A stretch of DNA of 33,476 nucleotides from Liquorilactobacillus vini DSM 20605 (GTDB lineage Bacteria > Bacillota > Bacilli > Lactobacillales > Lactobacillaceae), in assembly GCF_000255495.1 (NCBI RefSeq), contig NZ_AHYZ01000031.1, positions 1 to 33,476 on the forward strand, written 5' to 3'. Positions within the stretch are counted from its first letter, which is position 1. The number at the start of each line of letters is the position of its first letter. The notes beneath the pieces were generated by a model. That model saw nothing but the letters and a program-made list of their open reading frames with translations. It made no database searches and was not told the DNA's origin. Positions 1 to 8,900 of this stretch are shown here, one piece after another. A program made the position numbers and the translations under genes.

Positions 1-46
1 CAGGCTTAACTATCTTAACTGAAATTGACCTCTTTTTCAAACTTAA

Positions 47-60
47 CGAACGTTTGTTTG
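47..60 (+). promoter_or_regulatory. LexA (SOS) box in front of lexA
   Basis: CGAACGTTTGTTTG fits the Gram-positive LexA/DinR operator (CGAAC-N4-GTTYG-like) with both half-sites intact. It overlaps a probable -35 (TTGTTT, 54-59), which is followed after 16 bp by TATGCT (76-81). A bound repressor would therefore block lexA transcription, the usual autoregulation of this gene. Confidence 0.85.
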
Positions 61-119
61 CTAATTAAAAAATGTTATGCTAAGATAAAAGTAGTGAATT
101 TTTATTGGAGTGGCTTACA

Positions 120-746
120 ATGACAAAAACATCTGAAAAAAAGCAACTAGCAATTTTGCGTTTTATTTACGAACGAGTAACTACCCAAGGTTATCCGCCA
201 ACTGTTAGGGAAATTTGCGAAGCTGTCCAGTTATCATCAACCTCAACTGTTCACGGTCACTTGAGCCGACTAGAAAAAAAGGGTTACTTGCAAAAAGATG
301 CTACTAAACCGCGAGCAATTGAGTTGACCAAAGCTGGTTTAGAACTAATTGGCATTAAAATTCATGCCAAAAAAATACCGATCATTGGTACGGTGACAGC
401 TGGTTCACCAATTTTAGCAGTTGAAGAGACAAATGACTTCTTCCCCTTGCCACCTGAGTTTGACTCAGCTGATAATTTATTTATGCTAACAATCCGTGGT
501 GAGAGTATGATTAACGCTGGCATTTTAAATGGCGACCAAGTCATTGTTCGCAAGCAAAGATCAGCAGATAACGGGGATATCGTAATCGCCATGACTGAAG
601 ATAACGAAGCAACCTGTAAACGATTTTTTAAAGAAACTAATCATATTCGTCTGCAACCAGAAAATGATACCATGGCTCCAATTATTTTGAATAATGTTTT
701 AATTCTTGGGAAAGTGATTGGGCTTTATCGTAATTTTATTTCATAA
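120..746 (+). CDS. lexA: LexA, SOS response repressor
   Basis: LexA represses DNA-damage genes and cleaves itself when RecA filaments form. The 208-residue product has an N-terminal winged helix (about 1-65) and a C-terminal S24 autoprotease domain. The cleavage bond is Ala94-Gly95 (VTAGSP), the nucleophile is Ser129 (GESM) and the general base is Lys167 (ATCKRF). I chose ATG at 120 because TTGGAG (105-110) is its ribosome binding site; the in-frame TTG at 105 lies within that site. The gene is a single unit with a LexA box upstream and a terminator downstream, and it is convergent with recN, itself commonly an SOS gene. Confidence 0.97.
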   Translation: MTKTSEKKQLAILRFIYERVTTQGYPPTVREICEAVQLSSTSTVHGHLSRLEKKGYLQKDATKPRAIELTKAGLELIGIKIHAKKIPIIGTVTAGSPILAVEETNDFFPLPPEFDSADNLFMLTIRGESMINAGILNGDQVIVRKQRSADNGDIVIAMTEDNEATCKRFFKETNHIRLQPENDTMAPIILNNVLILGKVIGLYRNFIS

Positions 747-751
747 AAAAA

Positions 752-795
752 CCGGATTTTCTAACGATAATTGTCTAGAAAATCTGGCTTTTTTT
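752..795. terminator. Bidirectional terminator between lexA and recN
   Basis: A 12-bp stem (752-763 with 776-787, one G-U pair) is followed by CTTTTTTT on the + strand and flanked by an A-run on the other side. It can stop both the lexA transcript and the convergent recN transcript. Confidence 0.88.
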
Positions 796-2476
796 AGCTT
801 TGTTTTAGTTTATCAGCTAAAGTAATTAATTCCTGTGCATGTTCAATGGCAGATGACGTAATCTGGCTTCCTGCTACCATTCGCGCTAATTCTGTGACTC
901 GCTGCTGGCGATTTAGTTTTGTGACTATTGTTTGCGTGCGACCATTTCCAACTGTTTTTTCTACCAGTAAATGATGATCACCAACTGCAGCAACTTGTGG
1001 TAAATGAGTGATACACAAAACTTGTGAATGTTGTGCCAATTGCAAAATTTTCTCAGCAATCGCTTGCGCAACTCGACCGCTAACTCCGGTGTCAACTTCA
1101 TCAAAAATGATACTGGTAAGGTTCCGTTGAACAGCAAAAATTGTTTTCAAAGCCAGCATGATTCTTGACATCTCTCCACCAGAAGCAATTTTTGCTAATG
1201 GGCCCATTCTTTCTCCAGGATTAGTTTGAATGTAAAATTCTACCTGATCGTGACCAGTTGGCTTTAACTGATTAACTGCAGCAAAATGCACTTGAAAGAC
1301 CGTTTTGCTCATATAAAGAGCTGCCAGCTGCTGATGGACTCTTGCCTCAAGTTTAACTGCTGCCTGCTGACGAATTTGCGACAAATCTTGAGCTAATTTT
1401 TCAGCTGTTTGCCGCAAATCAGCAACTTGTTTTTCCAATTCATCACCACTTGATTCAGTGGCTTGCATTTGTTGCAGTTCAGTTTTTATTTTTTGATAAT
1501 ATGCCAACACTTCAGCTAACGTACTACCATATTTATGTTCTAATTGATGAATCAATTCTAAGCGTTCATTGACCTGATCCAAACGATCTTCATCCCACTC
1601 TAACAGATCATTTTGACTAGAAAGATCATGACTGATATCTTGCAACAAATAAAATGCATTAGTAACATCCGTTGAAATTTTTTTCAATTGCGGTGAAAAC
1701 TTCTCAATTTGCTTCATCTGTTGCATAACCGTTCCAACTTGGTCGATCAAAGCGATTGGTTCACCATTTAACAGCTGATAACTTTGAGCTAAAGTTTGCT
1801 GGATCAACTGAAAATTTTCAAGTTTTTCTTTTTCCTGTATCAGTTGTTGCTCTTCTTCTTTTTTTAAGTTGGCGCTTTCAATTTCGCTAACTTGAAACTT
1901 CAACATATCTAAACGTTGAATCCAGCTCTGTTCATTTTGCTTGCGTTGCTGCAAATAGATAGCTTTTTTACGAAAACGTCCAAAAGCCGCTTGATATTTT
2001 TCTTTGACTGGCTGAATTCGTGAATCAAATTGATCAAGCAGTTTCAAATGATTCTCAACTTGCAAGAGACTCTGTTGTTCATTTTGACCATGAATATCAA
2101 TTAGCCACTGCCCAACTTGACGCAAAATCGTTCTCGTGACCAAGGTACCGTTAATGCGACAGGTTCCATGCCCACTGCGTGAATATTCACGCTGCAAGAT
2201 TAAATTGCCTTCATCCCAGTTAATACCGAGCGAATGCAAAAAGTCTTGTTCAGCTGAGGCTAATGGCAAATCAAACAAGCCTTGTAAAATAAATTTGTTA
2301 GCCCCCTTGCGAATAAATTCTTGTGAAGCCCGACCACCTGCCAATAAGCCCAAAGCATCAATGACAATTGATTTTCCTGCTCCAGTTTCACCAGTAATGA
2401 CTGTCATTTTAGCCTGAAAAGTAATGTCAATTTGCTCAATAATAGCAAAATCTTTAATTATCAATTCTCGCAACAT
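794..2476 (-). CDS. recN: RecN, SMC-like DNA repair ATPase
   Basis: RecN acts early in recombinational repair of double-strand breaks, recruiting and tethering DNA ends. The 560-residue protein has the family architecture. A Walker A site GETGAGKS lies at 29-36. A long glutamine- and glutamate-rich coiled coil follows, roughly residues 150-390. The signature SGGEMSR lies at 432-438 and Walker B (IIFDEVD) at about 456-462. The length is normal. AAGGGA precedes the ATG. It is the last gene of the leftward block, 20 bp after argR, the same pairing as ahrC-recN in Bacillus. No separate LexA box is evident in the short gap, so transcription probably comes from the argR promoter or further upstream. 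Confidence 0.97.
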   Translation of the reverse strand: MLRELIIKDFAIIEQIDITFQAKMTVITGETGAGKSIVIDALGLLAGGRASQEFIRKGANKFILQGLFDLPLASAEQDFLHSLGINWDEGNLILQREYSRSGHGTCRINGTLVTRTILRQVGQWLIDIHGQNEQQSLLQVENHLKLLDQFDSRIQPVKEKYQAAFGRFRKKAIYLQQRKQNEQSWIQRLDMLKFQVSEIESANLKKEEEQQLIQEKEKLENFQLIQQTLAQSYQLLNGEPIALIDQVGTVMQQMKQIEKFSPQLKKISTDVTNAFYLLQDISHDLSSQNDLLEWDEDRLDQVNERLELIHQLEHKYGSTLAEVLAYYQKIKTELQQMQATESSGDELEKQVADLRQTAEKLAQDLSQIRQQAAVKLEARVHQQLAALYMSKTVFQVHFAAVNQLKPTGHDQVEFYIQTNPGERMGPLAKIASGGEMSRIMLALKTIFAVQRNLTSIIFDEVDTGVSGRVAQAIAEKILQLAQHSQVLCITHLPQVAAVGDHHLLVEKTVGNGRTQTIVTKLNRQQRVTELARMVAGSQITSSAIEHAQELITLADKLKQS

Positions 2477-2496
2477 CTAACCATTCCCTTAAAATT

Positions 2497-2949
2497 TCAG
2501 CTGACCATTTCTAACAGCATTCTTTGAACCTCTTTAGCTGCCCGTGGATCCTGAGCAATTACTAGAACTGTATCATCATCACCTAAAGAACCAAAAATTT
2601 CTTTAACTTTCAATTGATCAATCAAACTAGCAACTGCTGGGCCATTACCCGGCAATAATTTGATCAAAAAAAAGGATTCATGTAATCTTGAAGATAAATA
2701 CGCATCATGCAAAGTCTTTTTCAACTTTTTCTCAGCATTTAATTTCTTTTCAGCCGGTAAACTATATTGATAGCCACCATTTGGAGCAGGTAATTTTACT
2801 AATTGTAATTCCTTAACATCACGCGAAACAGTTGCTTGAGTGACCTTAATGGCCTGCTCTTGCAACAACTTTACAATATCTTCTTGCCGATCAATACTAT
2901 ACTGTTGAATTAACTTTCTAATTGCTTTTTGTCTTTCAAATTTTCGCAT
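2497..2949 (-). CDS. argR: ArgR/AhrC-type arginine repressor
   Basis: This is a hexameric transcription factor that senses L-arginine and controls arginine biosynthesis and catabolism. The 150-residue product has an N-terminal winged helix (about 1-70, with the TQATVSRDVKEL recognition region) and a C-terminal oligomerisation and arginine-binding domain containing GDDD in SLGDDDTVLVIA. A GTG nine bases upstream (2958) could start a longer form. However, ATG at 2949 gives the family start MRKFERQ and has GGTG six bases before it. It lies between tlyA and recN, as in Bacillus and Lactobacillus. A possible ARG-box-like sequence lies just upstream. Lactobacilli often encode more than one ArgR, so which regulon this copy serves is not shown by sequence. 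Confidence 0.94.
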   Translation of the reverse strand: MRKFERQKAIRKLIQQYSIDRQEDIVKLLQEQAIKVTQATVSRDVKELQLVKLPAPNGGYQYSLPAEKKLNAEKKLKKTLHDAYLSSRLHESFFLIKLLPGNGPAVASLIDQLKVKEIFGSLGDDDTVLVIAQDPRAAKEVQRMLLEMVS

Positions 2950-2966
2950 TAATTTCACCGTTCCCT

Positions 2967-3017
2967 AAATAATATTCATTCATATAATATTATATTTTGG
3001 ATAATTATACAAAGAAA
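2967..3017 (-). promoter_or_regulatory. Probable argR promoter with ARG-box-like site
   Basis: TTTCTT (3012-3017) and TATAAT (2989-2994) are 17 bp apart, in the 82-bp gap after tlyA. Just downstream, 2967-2984 reads TATGAATGAATATTATTT on the minus strand. This partly matches the Bacillus ARG box (shared ATGAAT core, roughly 12 of 18 positions by eye) and could allow self-repression. The -35 is weak. Confidence 0.4.
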
Positions 3018-3031
3018 AAATTTGGCTATGA

Positions 3032-3844
3032 CTAATTTAAATTTTGCCAAGCTGAGGTGACCACCTGATCAATATCAACATTAGCTGATATTTCTCCTGA
3101 ATGATTGCGAGTCTTTAAATGTATTAAGAATTCAATATTTCCTGTGCCACCCTTGATTGGTGAAAAATCTAAACCACAAATATCATAATTCTCCTGAATA
3201 GCCAAAGAAATTATTGACTGCAAAACCTCACGATGGATTTGACGATCACGAATAATTCCATGTTTACCAACCTTATCTTTGCCAGCTTCAAATTGCGGTT
3301 TGATCAAAGCAACCACTGAACTATCAACAGGTAAAATTGCATGTAAATTTGGCAAAATCAACGCGAGCGAAATAAAAGAAACATCAATTGAAGCAAAAGT
3401 CGGTTGCCCCCTCGTAAAATCTGTTGGCTGACTATAACGAAAATTGGTCTGCTCCATGACAACAACGCGCGGATCTTGACGTAATTGCCAAACTAGTTGA
3501 TTTGTCCCAACATCTAATGCGTAACTTAATTTAGCCCCATTTTGCAGCATCACATCTGTAAATCCACCTGTTGATGCTCCAATATCTAAAACAATCTGGT
3601 CTTTGACGCTTAAATTAAAGACCTGTAAAGCTTTGGCTAATTTAAAGCCTCCACGACTGACATAAGGCATCTTATTTCCCTTAAAGTGCAGTTCTGTTGT
3701 TGGATCAATTTTCATTCCTGGTTTATCAAGTCGTTCTTCATTTTTTCCAAGAATCTCTCCAGCCATGACCGCTCGCTTAGCCTGTTCACGACTGGCAAAC
3801 AATCCCTGCTTAACTAAGAGAACGTCAATTCGCTCTTTCTTCAT
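3032..3844 (-). CDS. tlyA: TlyA-family rRNA 2'-O-methyltransferase
   Basis: The protein has an S4 RNA-binding domain (about residues 4-65) followed by a FtsJ-like SAM methyltransferase domain. Its SAM motif GASTGGFTD lies at 89-97, after the RGGFKL segment with Lys68. TlyA proteins 2'-O-methylate rRNA; the mycobacterial enzyme modifies 16S and 23S rRNA and affects capreomycin sensitivity. Short Firmicute homologues (YqxC) are less studied. The start was set to ATG 3844, preceded by AAGGA with suitable spacing. It overlaps the ispA stop codon as ATGA, indicating translational coupling. In Bacillus dxs lies between these two genes; here it is missing. Confidence 0.92.
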   Translation of the reverse strand: MKKERIDVLLVKQGLFASREQAKRAVMAGEILGKNEERLDKPGMKIDPTTELHFKGNKMPYVSRGGFKLAKALQVFNLSVKDQIVLDIGASTGGFTDVMLQNGAKLSYALDVGTNQLVWQLRQDPRVVVMEQTNFRYSQPTDFTRGQPTFASIDVSFISLALILPNLHAILPVDSSVVALIKPQFEAGKDKVGKHGIIRDRQIHREVLQSIISLAIQENYDICGLDFSPIKGGTGNIEFLIHLKTRNHSGEISANVDIDQVVTSAWQNLN

Positions 3845-4740
3845 TGCTCTTCCTTTCTTGAAAAATATGTTAATAACCCCTGCAAAAGACTGCAATCTAC
3901 TCCTGCTTGCGACAAAGTTTTCAACGAATTTGCAGCTCGGTCAACAGCCCCGGTCAAAGCATCCCAACTTTGGGAAATTCCAAGCAAGCTAGGATAAGTG
4001 TTCTTATGCTCATTTTGATCTTTATGAACCTTTTTACCCATTTTGGCTGTTGTACTAAGTTCATCCATTAAATCATCATAAATTTGAAAAGCCAAGCCAA
4101 AATTTCGCCCATAGTTTTCGATTGCTATTCGTTGCTCCAACTTAATTCCTGCTAAAATAGCTCCTGCCTGACAAGCATATAAAATTAAAGCTCCTGTTTT
4201 TTGTTGATGGAGTTTCTTTAATTGTCTCAAATTTAAACGTTGTTGTTCTCCCAAAATATCACTCATTTGACCGCTAACCATTCCAGAAACACCAGCCGCA
4301 TGGGCTAACAAGCCTACTAATTCGCTAATTGTTTTTGAGTTCAAGCTAGTCTGAGTCAACCATTCAAAAGCGGTCGTTAATAAGCCATCGCCAGCTAATA
4401 CCGCAGTTGCTTGACCAAATTTTTTATGATTAGTTAAAACTCCACGCCGCAAATCATCATTATCCATTTCAGGCAAATCATCATGAATCAAGGAATAAGT
4501 ATGCAGCAATTCTAAACTCCCAGCTACATCTAAAACAGCTTGATCAATCTTGCGCTCAAAACTTTGGCAAATTGCCAAAATCATCATTGGCCGAATTCGC
4601 TTGCCACCAGCCATAACTGAATAAGTCATAGCTTTTAATAAATACGGCTGAGCAGTTAAGTTTTGTAAATATTCACTCAAATGTTGCTCAAGCTGTGGCC
4701 GATATTTTTTTTCAAATTGAACCACTTTTTGATCAATCAT
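3841..4740 (-). CDS. ispA: Farnesyl/geranyl diphosphate synthase (IspA family)
   Basis: This short-chain polyprenyl diphosphate synthase condenses IPP with allylic diphosphates to supply precursors for undecaprenyl phosphate and prenylated quinones. The 299-residue product shows the first aspartate-rich motif DDLPEMD (87-93) and the second motif YDDLMDE (Asp222, Asp223, Asp226). GGKRIRP at about 45-51 is the IPP-binding region. ATG 4740 was preferred over an ATG at 4746 because GCGGGA gives it better spacing. It overlaps xseB by 8 bp at its start and tlyA by 4 bp at its end. IPP must come from the mevalonate route, since mvaS is in the same window and dxs is absent here. Confidence 0.94.
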   Translation of the reverse strand: MIDQKVVQFEKKYRPQLEQHLSEYLQNLTAQPYLLKAMTYSVMAGGKRIRPMMILAICQSFERKIDQAVLDVAGSLELLHTYSLIHDDLPEMDNDDLRRGVLTNHKKFGQATAVLAGDGLLTTAFEWLTQTSLNSKTISELVGLLAHAAGVSGMVSGQMSDILGEQQRLNLRQLKKLHQQKTGALILYACQAGAILAGIKLEQRIAIENYGRNFGLAFQIYDDLMDELSTTAKMGKKVHKDQNEHKNTYPSLLGISQSWDALTGAVDRAANSLKTLSQAGVDCSLLQGLLTYFSRKEEQ

Positions 4741-4963
4741 TAGCATGATCCCGCTCAAAATCTTTTTGCTCACCATTTTCATCAACAACTTGGGTCAAAG
4801 TCTTTTCGGCATTTTCAAGTTGCTGTTGGAGTTGGCGACTTAACTTAACTCCGTTTTGAAATTGAACTAAAGCTTCTTCCAATGGTGTCTGTCCCTTTTC
4901 CAATTCAACAACGATTTTCTCCAATTCGTTAAGCTTATCTTCAAAAGTTTGTTTTTCAGCCAT
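4733..4963 (-). CDS. xseB: Exodeoxyribonuclease VII small subunit
   Basis: This 76-residue all-helical protein forms the small subunit of ExoVII, which degrades single-stranded DNA in mismatch and damage repair. It shows the family pattern: FEDKLNELEKIVVELEKGQTP, then a turn, then LEEALVQFQNGVKL. Start ATG 4963 is preceded by AAGGAG ten bases upstream. It overlaps xseA by 8 bp and ispA by 8 bp, so the three are translationally coupled. Its large-subunit partner next door appears frameshifted. Confidence 0.93.
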   Translation of the reverse strand: MAEKQTFEDKLNELEKIVVELEKGQTPLEEALVQFQNGVKLSRQLQQQLENAEKTLTQVVDENGEQKDFERDHAND

Positions 4964-6304
4964 TTTTATTCTGCTCCTTAATCTTAATTGCTTTGGCAAT
5001 AATTGTTCCATCCTTAAGATGCAAATCAAAATTTTGGTTAAGTTTCACTTCAGTAACTGACTTAACGACTTGATTAGCAATCACTACATATCCATATCCA
5101 CGCGCCAATATTTTTAACGGGCTCAATGCATTCAACTGGGCAATTAACTGACCAGTTTGCTGCTGACGTAATTTTAAATAATTTTGACCATTTTTCTGTA
5201 AATTTTTTTGTAGAAAAATCAGTTGCCGCTGTTTTAAATGCAACTGTTCCAGCGGACTGACATTAAATAAATGTTGCTTTAAAGTTGTCAATTTTCTTTC
5301 TTTAGTTACTAAAATATGGTCAGCTTGTTGTTGCAGTCGTTGATTTAATAAATCGATCCGTTGAAAATAGCCTTCATATAATCGTCCTGGTTGCAGAAAA
5401 ATGGCTGCCTGGCTCAAGCTAGCCAATCGCTGCTGCTTTGTATGTAACAAGCCGCGAAAAGCCTGGACCAAGCGCAATTGCTGCTGCTTGATCTTTAATA
5501 ATTCATCACTTAAAACTGGTACTGCCAATTCTGCAGCCGCAGTTGGTGTCGCCGCCCGCATATCTGCCACATAATCTGTTAAAGTCGTATCAGTTTCATG
5601 ACCAACTGATGAAATAACTGGTAACTTGCAGGCAGCGAGTGCACGCACAACTCGCTCCTCATTAAATGGCCAAAGATCCTCGATTGAACCGCCACCACGT
5701 CCAATAATCAAAACATCAAAATTCCCTTGCTCAACTTGTTGAATTCGGGCGACTAAATCACCAGCTGCTTCTTGCCCTTGAACCTGGGCAGGAAATAAAT
5801 ATAACTTAGCAATTGGATAACGCCGACGCACAGTCGTCATAATATCTTTGATGACTGCACCAGAGCGACTGGTAATCACTGCAATTTTTTTAGGAAAGTG
5901 CGGCAACTTTTTCTTAGGTTGCGAAAATAAACCTTCAGCTGCTAATTTTTCTTTAGCTGTTCATAAGCTTGATATAATGCACCAATCCCAGCTGGTTCCA
6001 TTTGTTCAACATAAATCTGATAACTGCCACTAGCCGGATAAATTGAGACACGACCAACTAAAATAACCTTCATCCCTTCTTCAGGTTTGAATTTAAGTTT
6101 AGCAAAAGCTGAGCGAAACATGATCGCATTAATTTTTGCCTGTTCATCTTTCAAACTGAAATATTGATGAGCATTGGGTCGAAAACGATAATTTGAAATT
6201 TCTCCAGTTAAATAAACTCGACCCAAGTAAGGATCAGCATCGAATTTTCTTTTTAAATAGCCAGTTAATTCACTGACTGTCAAATATTGTCTTTCCTGTT
6301 TCAT
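4956..6304 (-). pseudogene. xseA: Exodeoxyribonuclease VII large subunit, frameshifted
   Basis: The large catalytic subunit of ExoVII is split into two reading frames. The N-terminal part (6304-5942, 120 codons) holds the OB-fold ssDNA-binding domain ([11 protein letters not shown] through [13 protein letters not shown]). The rest (about 5940-4956) holds the nuclease domain with GRGGGSIEDLWPFNEE and a long coiled-coil tail. At about 5945-5950 the minus strand reads AAGAAAAATTAG. One more A in the A5 run would give [22 protein letters not shown], exactly the family sequence, and join the frames. The whole length is otherwise intact, so this is either a recent one-base deletion or a homopolymer sequencing error. 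The ATG overlaps the folD stop as ATGA. Confidence 0.9.
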
Positions 6305-7155
6305 TTTTCCTGTTTACTCCACTTGGCAAACTCAATCGTTTGTTTCATTAACATTGCAATCGTCATTGGTCCAACTCCCCCAGGAACAGGTGTCAAATAA
6401 CCGGCAACTTGACCAACCTCCGTCTGTTCAACATCGCCAACTAACTTGCCAGCAGCATTTCGATTGATGCCTACATCAATAACAATTGCTCCTGGTTTAA
6501 CATCTTGGGCTTGAATAAAATTGACCCGACCCACTGCTGCTACCAAAATATCAGCTTGGCGCGTAATTTCACTTAAGTTTTTGGTATGACTATGAGCAAC
6601 TGTTACGGTTGCATTTTGGTTAAGCATCAAAGCAGCTAGTGGTCGACCAACAATTTTGCTGCGGCCAACAATCACAACATTTTTTCGATCAACTGAAATT
6701 CCATATTCTCTTAACAAATACATAATACCATTTGGAGTACAAGGAATGGCATAAGGATCATTAACAAATAAACGACCTAAATTATAAGGGTGAAAACCAT
6801 CAACATCTTTCTTTGGTGAAATTGTTTTCGTGATTCGATCAGCATTAATTTGATCCGGCAAAGGCAACTGAACTAAAATTCCATTTATCGTGGGATCATT
6901 GTTTAATAAAGCAATCTTTTCTAATAACTCAGCCTCACTGGTATCTTTTGCTAAACGCAAATCCAATGATTCAATTCCAATTTTTTCAGCCATTCGATGT
7001 TTGTTTCGAACATAAACTCGACTTGCTGGATCATCGCCCACCAGGATAACTGCAAGCTTGGGAATGATTCCTTGATTTTTAAGAGTTTTGGTTTCTACCT
7101 GCAAATCATTAGTCAATTTAATTGAAAGCTTTTTTCCATCTAATTTAACGGCCAC
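6301..7155 (-). CDS. folD: FolD: methylene-THF dehydrogenase / cyclohydrolase
   Basis: FolD is a bifunctional cytosolic enzyme interconverting 5,10-methylene-, methenyl- and 10-formyl-tetrahydrofolate, supplying one-carbon units for purines, thymidylate and fMet-tRNA. The 284-residue product has the YVRNK segment with catalytic Lys52, the VQLPLP motif (95-100), the NADP-binding GRSKIVGRP (164-172) and the C-terminal PGGVGPMT. The start is GTG 7155, preceded by AAGGA nine bases upstream. It begins a new transcription unit: a terminator lies upstream (7233-7255) and a good promoter at 7186-7213. It overlaps xseA by 4 bp. Confidence 0.96.
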   Translation of the reverse strand: MAVKLDGKKLSIKLTNDLQVETKTLKNQGIIPKLAVILVGDDPASRVYVRNKHRMAEKIGIESLDLRLAKDTSEAELLEKIALLNNDPTINGILVQLPLPDQINADRITKTISPKKDVDGFHPYNLGRLFVNDPYAIPCTPNGIMYLLREYGISVDRKNVVIVGRSKIVGRPLAALMLNQNATVTVAHSHTKNLSEITRQADILVAAVGRVNFIQAQDVKPGAIVIDVGINRNAAGKLVGDVEQTEVGQVAGYLTPVPGGVGPMTIAMLMKQTIEFAKWSKQEK

Positions 7156-7185
7156 TTTCCCACATCCTTAAACTATTCATATTAA

Positions 7186-7213
7186 ATTATATTTTAACAT
7201 AATTATTCATCAA
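7186..7213 (-). promoter_or_regulatory. Promoter of the folD-xseA-xseB-ispA-tlyA unit
   Basis: TTGATG (7208-7213) and TATAAT (7186-7191) on the minus strand are separated by 16 bp, about 30 bp upstream of the folD GTG and just after the nusB terminator. Confidence 0.72.
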
Positions 7214-7232
7214 GCAAGCTTTGAAATTAGAT

Positions 7233-7255
7233 AAAAAAAGCTGGCATTGCCAGCT
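7233..7255 (-). terminator. Terminator after nusB
   Basis: On the minus strand a 7-bp stem AGCTGGC/GCCAGCT with an AAT loop is followed by TTTTTTT. It separates asp23-nusB from folD, which are often one operon in relatives. Confidence 0.85.
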
Positions 7256-7263
7256 AAAAGTAA

Positions 7264-7677
7264 TTAATTTGAGACAATCAGGTTCGATAAAATTCCATTA
7301 ATAAAGCGACGTGATTTTTCATCACTGAATTCTTTAGCTAATTCAAGTGCTTCATTAACTGCTACCTTATCTGGTGTTTCAGTTATAAATTTGATCTCAA
7401 AAACAGCAATTTGCATAATTACCAAATCAGCCTTATTTAACCGCTCAAGCGACCAATTTTGCTTTAAAAATTCAGTAATCACCTGATTAATCTCTAGCAA
7501 ATTTTTTTGAACGCCCGCAATCAGTAACTTTAAATATGCTGGCATCTCAGAAGGCATATTCTTATTTACCTGTTGAAGCTGCTGATATAACTCAACCGAA
7601 TCAGTTAATGAGTTGCTCTCCCAAGCAAACAAAATTTGAAACGCGACTTGACGCATCTCACTTCTTTTCATCGTCAC
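7264..7677 (-). CDS. nusB: NusB transcription antitermination factor
   Basis: NusB pairs with ribosomal protein S10 (NusE) on boxA RNA to form rRNA antitermination complexes. The 137-residue all-helical product carries the family signatures MRQVAFQILFAWE near the N terminus, LNKADLVIMQIAVFEI in the middle and KVAVNEALELAKEFSDEKS...FINGILS at the C terminus. The GTG at 7677 overlaps the asp23 stop (GTGA) and has GGTG seven bases upstream. ATG 7671 is an alternative start two codons later. It is translationally coupled to the asp23-family gene and followed by a terminator. Confidence 0.94.
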   Translation of the reverse strand: MTMKRSEMRQVAFQILFAWESNSLTDSVELYQQLQQVNKNMPSEMPAYLKLLIAGVQKNLLEINQVITEFLKQNWSLERLNKADLVIMQIAVFEIKFITETPDKVAVNEALELAKEFSDEKSRRFINGILSNLIVSN

Positions 7678-8105
7678 TTTTTTTCACCATTTTCTTCTGC
7701 AAACAAATCATCAGGATCAACCGCTGCAGCTTGTTTTTTGGGAACTACTCCCTGCACGTAAACATCAACCGACGATAATTTTAATCCAGTCATAAACAAA
7801 AGCTGTTGTTTAACTTTCTCTTGAATTTCGAGAGCTACTTTAGGTACTGCAACACCATAATTCAAAAAAGCATAGACCTCAGCACGTAGATTCTCACCAT
7901 CACGAGAAATTTTTACACCTTTTCCCCGATTCTTTCGGCCAAATAATTCATTTAAACTACTTGCCAATGACCCGCGCATTGAATAAACACCATCAACTTG
8001 ACTGGCAGCAATTCCTGCGATCACTTCAACAACTTCTGGAGCAATCTCAATTGTACCAGTTTGCGAATCACTATTTGCTAAAATGATATTACTATCTTCT
8101 GCCAT
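7674..8105 (-). CDS. Asp23/YqhY family envelope stress protein
   Basis: The 143-residue product belongs to the Asp23/Gls24 family: EIAPEVVEVIAGIAASQVDGVYSM and the central GVKISRDGENLRAEVYAFLNYGV are typical. YqhY of Bacillus, in the same position before nusB, has been linked to fatty-acid (acetyl-CoA carboxylase) homeostasis; staphylococcal Asp23 is a membrane-associated stress protein. There is no signal peptide. The C terminus is acidic and lysine-rich (DDLFAEENGEKK). GGGAGGAAAG precedes ATG 8105. It is coupled to nusB and lies 133 bp after efp. No terminator and no convincing promoter were seen in that gap, so it may be read from efp. Confidence 0.9.
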   Translation of the reverse strand: MAEDSNIILANSDSQTGTIEIAPEVVEVIAGIAASQVDGVYSMRGSLASSLNELFGRKNRGKGVKISRDGENLRAEVYAFLNYGVAVPKVALEIQEKVKQQLLFMTGLKLSSVDVYVQGVVPKKQAAAVDPDDLFAEENGEKK

Positions 8106-8238
8106 TGAACTTTCCTCCCAGTGTAAATCTGCTTAAAAATTCAGCTTAACAGCAAATAAAAACGTCTTATACCCCAAAATTTTTAACTAGGGTCATGACT
8201 TCTCCATTTAAAAACTCTTGGCAACGACAAATTATGCT

Positions 8239-8796
8239 TTAAGCCCGTGAAACATAACTACCATCTTGAGTATTAATTGTCAAAACATCACCTTCGTTAA
8301 CAAAAAAAGGAACTTGCACAATTAATCCAGTTTCCATTTTAGCCGGTTTGGAACCACCAGAAGCTGTATCCCCTTTAATTCCCGGTTCAGTTTCAGCAAC
8401 TTTAAGATCAACTGTATTCGGCAAATCGATTCCTAAGGTTTCATTTTCATGCATAATAATATTAACGACCATATTTTCTTTTAAATAATTCAGTTCGTCT
8501 TTTATTCGCTCTTGCGGCAATTCCAGCTGTTCATATGTGGTTGTATCCATAAAGACATAATTCGTCCCATCCGCATACAAATATTGCATCTTGCGATTAT
8601 CAATCTGCGCCTGCTCAACTTTTTCGCCGGCCCGGAAAGTTTTTTCCTGAACAGCTCCCGTTCTCAAGTTTTTTAATTTGGAACGTACGAAAGCCGAACC
8701 CTTACCAGGCTTAACATGTTGGAATTCTACAACCCGCCAAAGTTCGTCATTAACTTCAATTGTCAATCCATTTTTGAATTCATTTACCGAAATCAT
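8239..8796 (-). CDS. efp: Elongation factor P
   Basis: EF-P enters the ribosomal E site and relieves stalling at polyproline stretches. The 185-residue product is exactly family length, with the KOW-like N-terminal domain, OB domains II and III, and the C-terminal signature [15 protein letters not shown]. The modifiable loop reads VKPGKGSAF with Lys32 at the tip, the residue carrying 5-aminopentanol in Bacillus; whether this organism modifies it is unknown. ATG 8796 was chosen for its perfect AGGAGG seven bases upstream. Neighbours pepP and asp23 match the conserved Firmicute order. Confidence 0.97.
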   Translation of the reverse strand: MISVNEFKNGLTIEVNDELWRVVEFQHVKPGKGSAFVRSKLKNLRTGAVQEKTFRAGEKVEQAQIDNRKMQYLYADGTNYVFMDTTTYEQLELPQERIKDELNYLKENMVVNIIMHENETLGIDLPNTVDLKVAETEPGIKGDTASGGSKPAKMETGLIVQVPFFVNEGDVLTINTQDGSYVSRA

Positions 8797-8900
8797 GTCT
8801 GATCCTCCTAAAAATCGCTTTTCCATTATCTAGCTATCCCGAAAAGCTCATATACATTTTATAATAGCAGTTCAACCGCAAGAAATGCAAGCTTCTTTAA

